A DNA stretch of 39,715 nucleotides, from positions 1 through 39,715 of the forward strand of contig DASRPD010000097.1 of the NCBI GenBank assembly GCA_035646535.1, written 5' to 3'. Position numbers and translations under genes: made by a program. Below, piece after piece: positions 38,273-39,715 of the stretch. This stretch comes from DASRPD01 sp035646535. Lineage in GTDB: Bacteria; Actinomycetota; Acidimicrobiia; IMCC26256; JANYLB01. How positions within the stretch are numbered: position 1 is the stretch's first letter; every line of letters begins with the position of its first letter. Below the pieces are notes generated by a model. That model did no database searches, had not been told where the DNA came from, and saw nothing but the letters and a program-made list of their open reading frames with translations.

Positions 38273-38991
38273 CCGTCCTTGGTTGCTCCGGGTCCTACGG
38301 GGCGCCGGCCGGTGGGGCGTGCAGCGGCTATCTCGTACGCGCCGGCGGCACCGCGATCTGGCTCGACTGCGGCAACGGCACCCTCGCCAACCTCCAGCGA
38401 CACCTCGCCATGGAAGACCTCGACGCGGTCGTGATCACCCATCTCCACCCCGACCACTGCGTCGATATCTACGGCCTCCACGTGCTGATGCAGTACGGCC
38501 TCGAGCGCCGAGGTCTGCCGGTCTACGCGCCCGCCGATGCCGAAGCCGACCTTGGTCACCTGGTACGGGACTGGGGTGACACCTTCGCCTGGCACGAGAT
38601 CGGTGACGGTGATCGCACCTCCATCGGTGATCTCGACCTCTCGTTCTCGCGTACGGACCACCCGCCGCCGACGCTGGCGGTCGAGCTCTCGGGCGATGGC
38701 AAGCGCCTCGTCTACACGGCCGATACCGGCCCCGGATGGACTGTCGGGGCGTTCGCACCGCGTGCAGACCTCGTGCTCTCCGAGGCGACCTATCACCACG
38801 GTGACAAACCCGTGGCCATCCACCTCTCCGCGCGCGAGGCCGGCGAGGCGGCGCGTGAGGCCGGCGCTCGCCGGCTCATGCTGACCCACATCTGGCCACG
38901 GCTGGATCCTGCGCACTCCGCGATCGAGGGATCCGAAGCCTTCGGTGCGCCGGCCGAGCTCGCGGCCGCGCACCTCGTCACGACCATCTGA
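38263..38991 (+). CDS. Metallo-beta-lactamase-fold hydrolase, Rv1339-like
   Basis: This 242-residue MBL-fold protein has the metal motif THLHPDHCVD (H-x-H-x-D-H), the bridging Asp in YTADTGP and further histidines in YHHGDKP and THIWPR. It occupies the position of mycobacterial Rv1339 between murI and rph. That protein is reported as an atypical class II-like cyclic-AMP phosphodiesterase, so cyclic nucleotide or small phosphodiester hydrolysis is a reasonable family-based guess. A tRNase Z-type role is an alternative given the neighbour rph. GTG 38263 lies inside murI (10-nt overlap). Confidence 0.88.
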   Translation: MDLTVLGCSGSYGAPAGGACSGYLVRAGGTAIWLDCGNGTLANLQRHLAMEDLDAVVITHLHPDHCVDIYGLHVLMQYGLERRGLPVYAPADAEADLGHLVRDWGDTFAWHEIGDGDRTSIGDLDLSFSRTDHPPPTLAVELSGDGKRLVYTADTGPGWTVGAFAPRADLVLSEATYHHGDKPVAIHLSAREAGEAAREAGARRLMLTHIWPRLDPAHSAIEGSEAFGAPAELAAAHLVTTI

Positions 38992-39019
38992 CGTCACCAC
39001 CAGCTGCTCCATCGAAGAC

Positions 39020-39025
39020 AGGAGA
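39020..39025 (+). promoter_or_regulatory. Shine-Dalgarno sequence of rph
   Basis: AGGAGA stands 7 nt before ATG 39033. A clear ribosome-binding site here contrasts with the leaderless starts upstream and suggests rph is translated from a longer transcript. Confidence 0.7.
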
Positions 39026-39032
39026 ACGATCC

Positions 39033-39715
39033 ATGGGAATCCGTCGCGACGGGCGCGAGCCCGACGACCGCCGGCCGGCCACGTTCACTCGTGACTACAC
39101 CGAGCTGGCTGCCGGGTCGGTGCTCGTCGAGACCGGTCGGACGCGCGTGCTGTGCACCGCATCGGTCGAGGAACGCGTGCCGCCGTGGATGCGGGGATCG
39201 GGGAGGGGGTGGGTGACCGCCGAGTACTCGATGCTGCCCGGCTCGACCGCGGAGCGCGTGAGTCGCGAAGCCGCCCGGGGGAAGCAGTCGGGTCGAACCC
39301 AGGAGATCCAACGGCTCATCGGCCGATCGCTGCGCGCGGTGACGGATCTCGAAACGATGGGTGAGGTTCAGATCACCGTCGACTGCGACGTCCTCCAAGC
39401 CGATGGAGGCACGCGCACCGCGTCCATCTGCGGTGGCTACGTCGCGCTGCACGACGCCTGCTCGCGCCTCGTCGCGGCCAAGACGATCGCGGCGCATCCG
39501 ATCACCGACCAGTGCGCCGCGGTGTCGGTCGGAATCGTCGACGCACTCGGCTACCTGGACCTCGACTACTCCGAAGACGCGGGTGCCGAGGTCGACATGA
39601 ACGTCGTGATGACCGGCGCGGGGCGTTTCGTCGAGGTGCAGGGCACGGCCGAGGGGATACCGTTCACCCGCAACGAGCTCGACGGCCTGATCAGCCTGGC
39701 CGAGAAGGGCATCGG
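39033..39715 (+). CDS. rph: Ribonuclease PH, 5' part (runs off the window)
   Basis: The 227 visible codons encode most of RNase PH, the phosphate-dependent exoribonuclease that trims tRNA 3' ends. Signatures: RRDGREPDDRRP (start), VLVETGRTRVLCTASVEERVPPWM, GWVTAEYSMLPGST, R(T)QEIQRLIGRSLRAV, ITVDCDVLQADGGTRTASICGGYVAL and the DLDYSEDAGAEVDMNVVMTG block with the metal-binding aspartates. The reading frame is open to the last base, so the C-terminus is missing only because the window ends. ATG 39033 has a good Shine-Dalgarno sequence. It closes the conserved mec-cysO-cysM ... murI-MBL-rph order. Confidence 0.96.
   Translation, partial: MGIRRDGREPDDRRPATFTRDYTELAAGSVLVETGRTRVLCTASVEERVPPWMRGSGRGWVTAEYSMLPGSTAERVSREAARGKQSGRTQEIQRLIGRSLRAVTDLETMGEVQITVDCDVLQADGGTRTASICGGYVALHDACSRLVAAKTIAAHPITDQCAAVSVGIVDALGYLDLDYSEDAGAEVDMNVVMTGAGRFVEVQGTAEGIPFTRNELDGLISLAEKGI

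Overview
This window looks like part of a high-GC actinobacterial (Actinomycetota) chromosome, probably from the Acidimicrobiia or a related deep lineage. The reasons are heavily GC-biased codon use, many GTG starts, a mycothiol-type MDMPI enzyme, an F420-type LLM oxidoreductase, a DUF3052 protein, an Rpf-like muralytic protein, and a mec-cysO-cysM ... murI-MBL-rph block in the order known from mycobacteria. I see no tRNA or rRNA genes, IS elements, prophage, CRISPR array or toxin-antitoxin module. Almost all of it is ordinary chromosome.

Layout. (1) 0.3-4.1 kb: a CPBP membrane protease, a 55-residue zinc-ribbon protein and a large polytopic membrane protein of the PTPS-related/GT-C-like type. 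(2) 4.2-9.1 kb: a sugar-phosphate block (phosphomannomutase, Trm112-like protein, PGI/PMI-type isomerase, PMI-like cupin) followed by adenosylhomocysteinase. (3) 9.2-17.0 kb: ComF-type phosphoribosyltransferase, a FlgM-like mini-protein, long HPF, an orphan NarL/LuxR response regulator, SecA, RF2, FtsE and FtsX. (4) 17.0-22.4 kb: a convergent 1-Cys peroxiredoxin, DUF3052, SRAP (YedK/HMCES) and MDMPI on the plus strand, facing a minus-strand thioesterase - LLM oxidoreductase - TetR group. (5) 22.6-27.2 kb: Rpf-like protein, Gfo/Idh/MocA oxidoreductase, small membrane protein, YqgE/AlgH, MsrA, a TY-Chap-like protein and an enoyl-CoA hydratase. (6) 27.4-29.3 kb: a secreted CBM2-GH5-CBM2 glucanase. 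(7) 29.4-30.4 kb: ssrA (tmRNA) and smpB, both minus. (8) 30.4-35.1 kb: a decayed OafA/SGNH acyltransferase, an orphan molybdenum-hydroxylase large subunit, a JAMM peptidase and a carboxymuconolactone-decarboxylase remnant. (9) 35.2 kb to the end: CysO-like sulfur carrier, CysM, TsaC/Sua5, MurI, an Rv1339-like metallo-beta-lactamase-fold protein and the start of rph, which runs off the window.

How the genes work together: regions 2 and 9 are the clearest functional units. Region 2 interconverts hexose phosphates for GDP-mannose and envelope glycans. Region 9 is the sulfur-carrier cysteine pathway (JAMM peptidase, CysO, CysM), joined to a molybdenum hydroxylase by an overlapping start/stop.

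The most distinctive thing I found is transcriptional. About fifteen genes have a TANNNT hexamer ending only 6-11 nt before the start codon, which is the geometry of leaderless mRNAs. In five of these the first three bases of the hexamer are the TAG stop codon of the preceding gene. Other points worth a look are a palindromic, LacI-type operator candidate in the glucanase promoter, a riboswitch-like helix in front of ahcY, a perfect 15-bp tandem repeat in front of manB, two genes broken by internal deletions on either side of the molybdenum hydroxylase, and a possible ATC start codon. I did not find a clearly novel multi-gene system.
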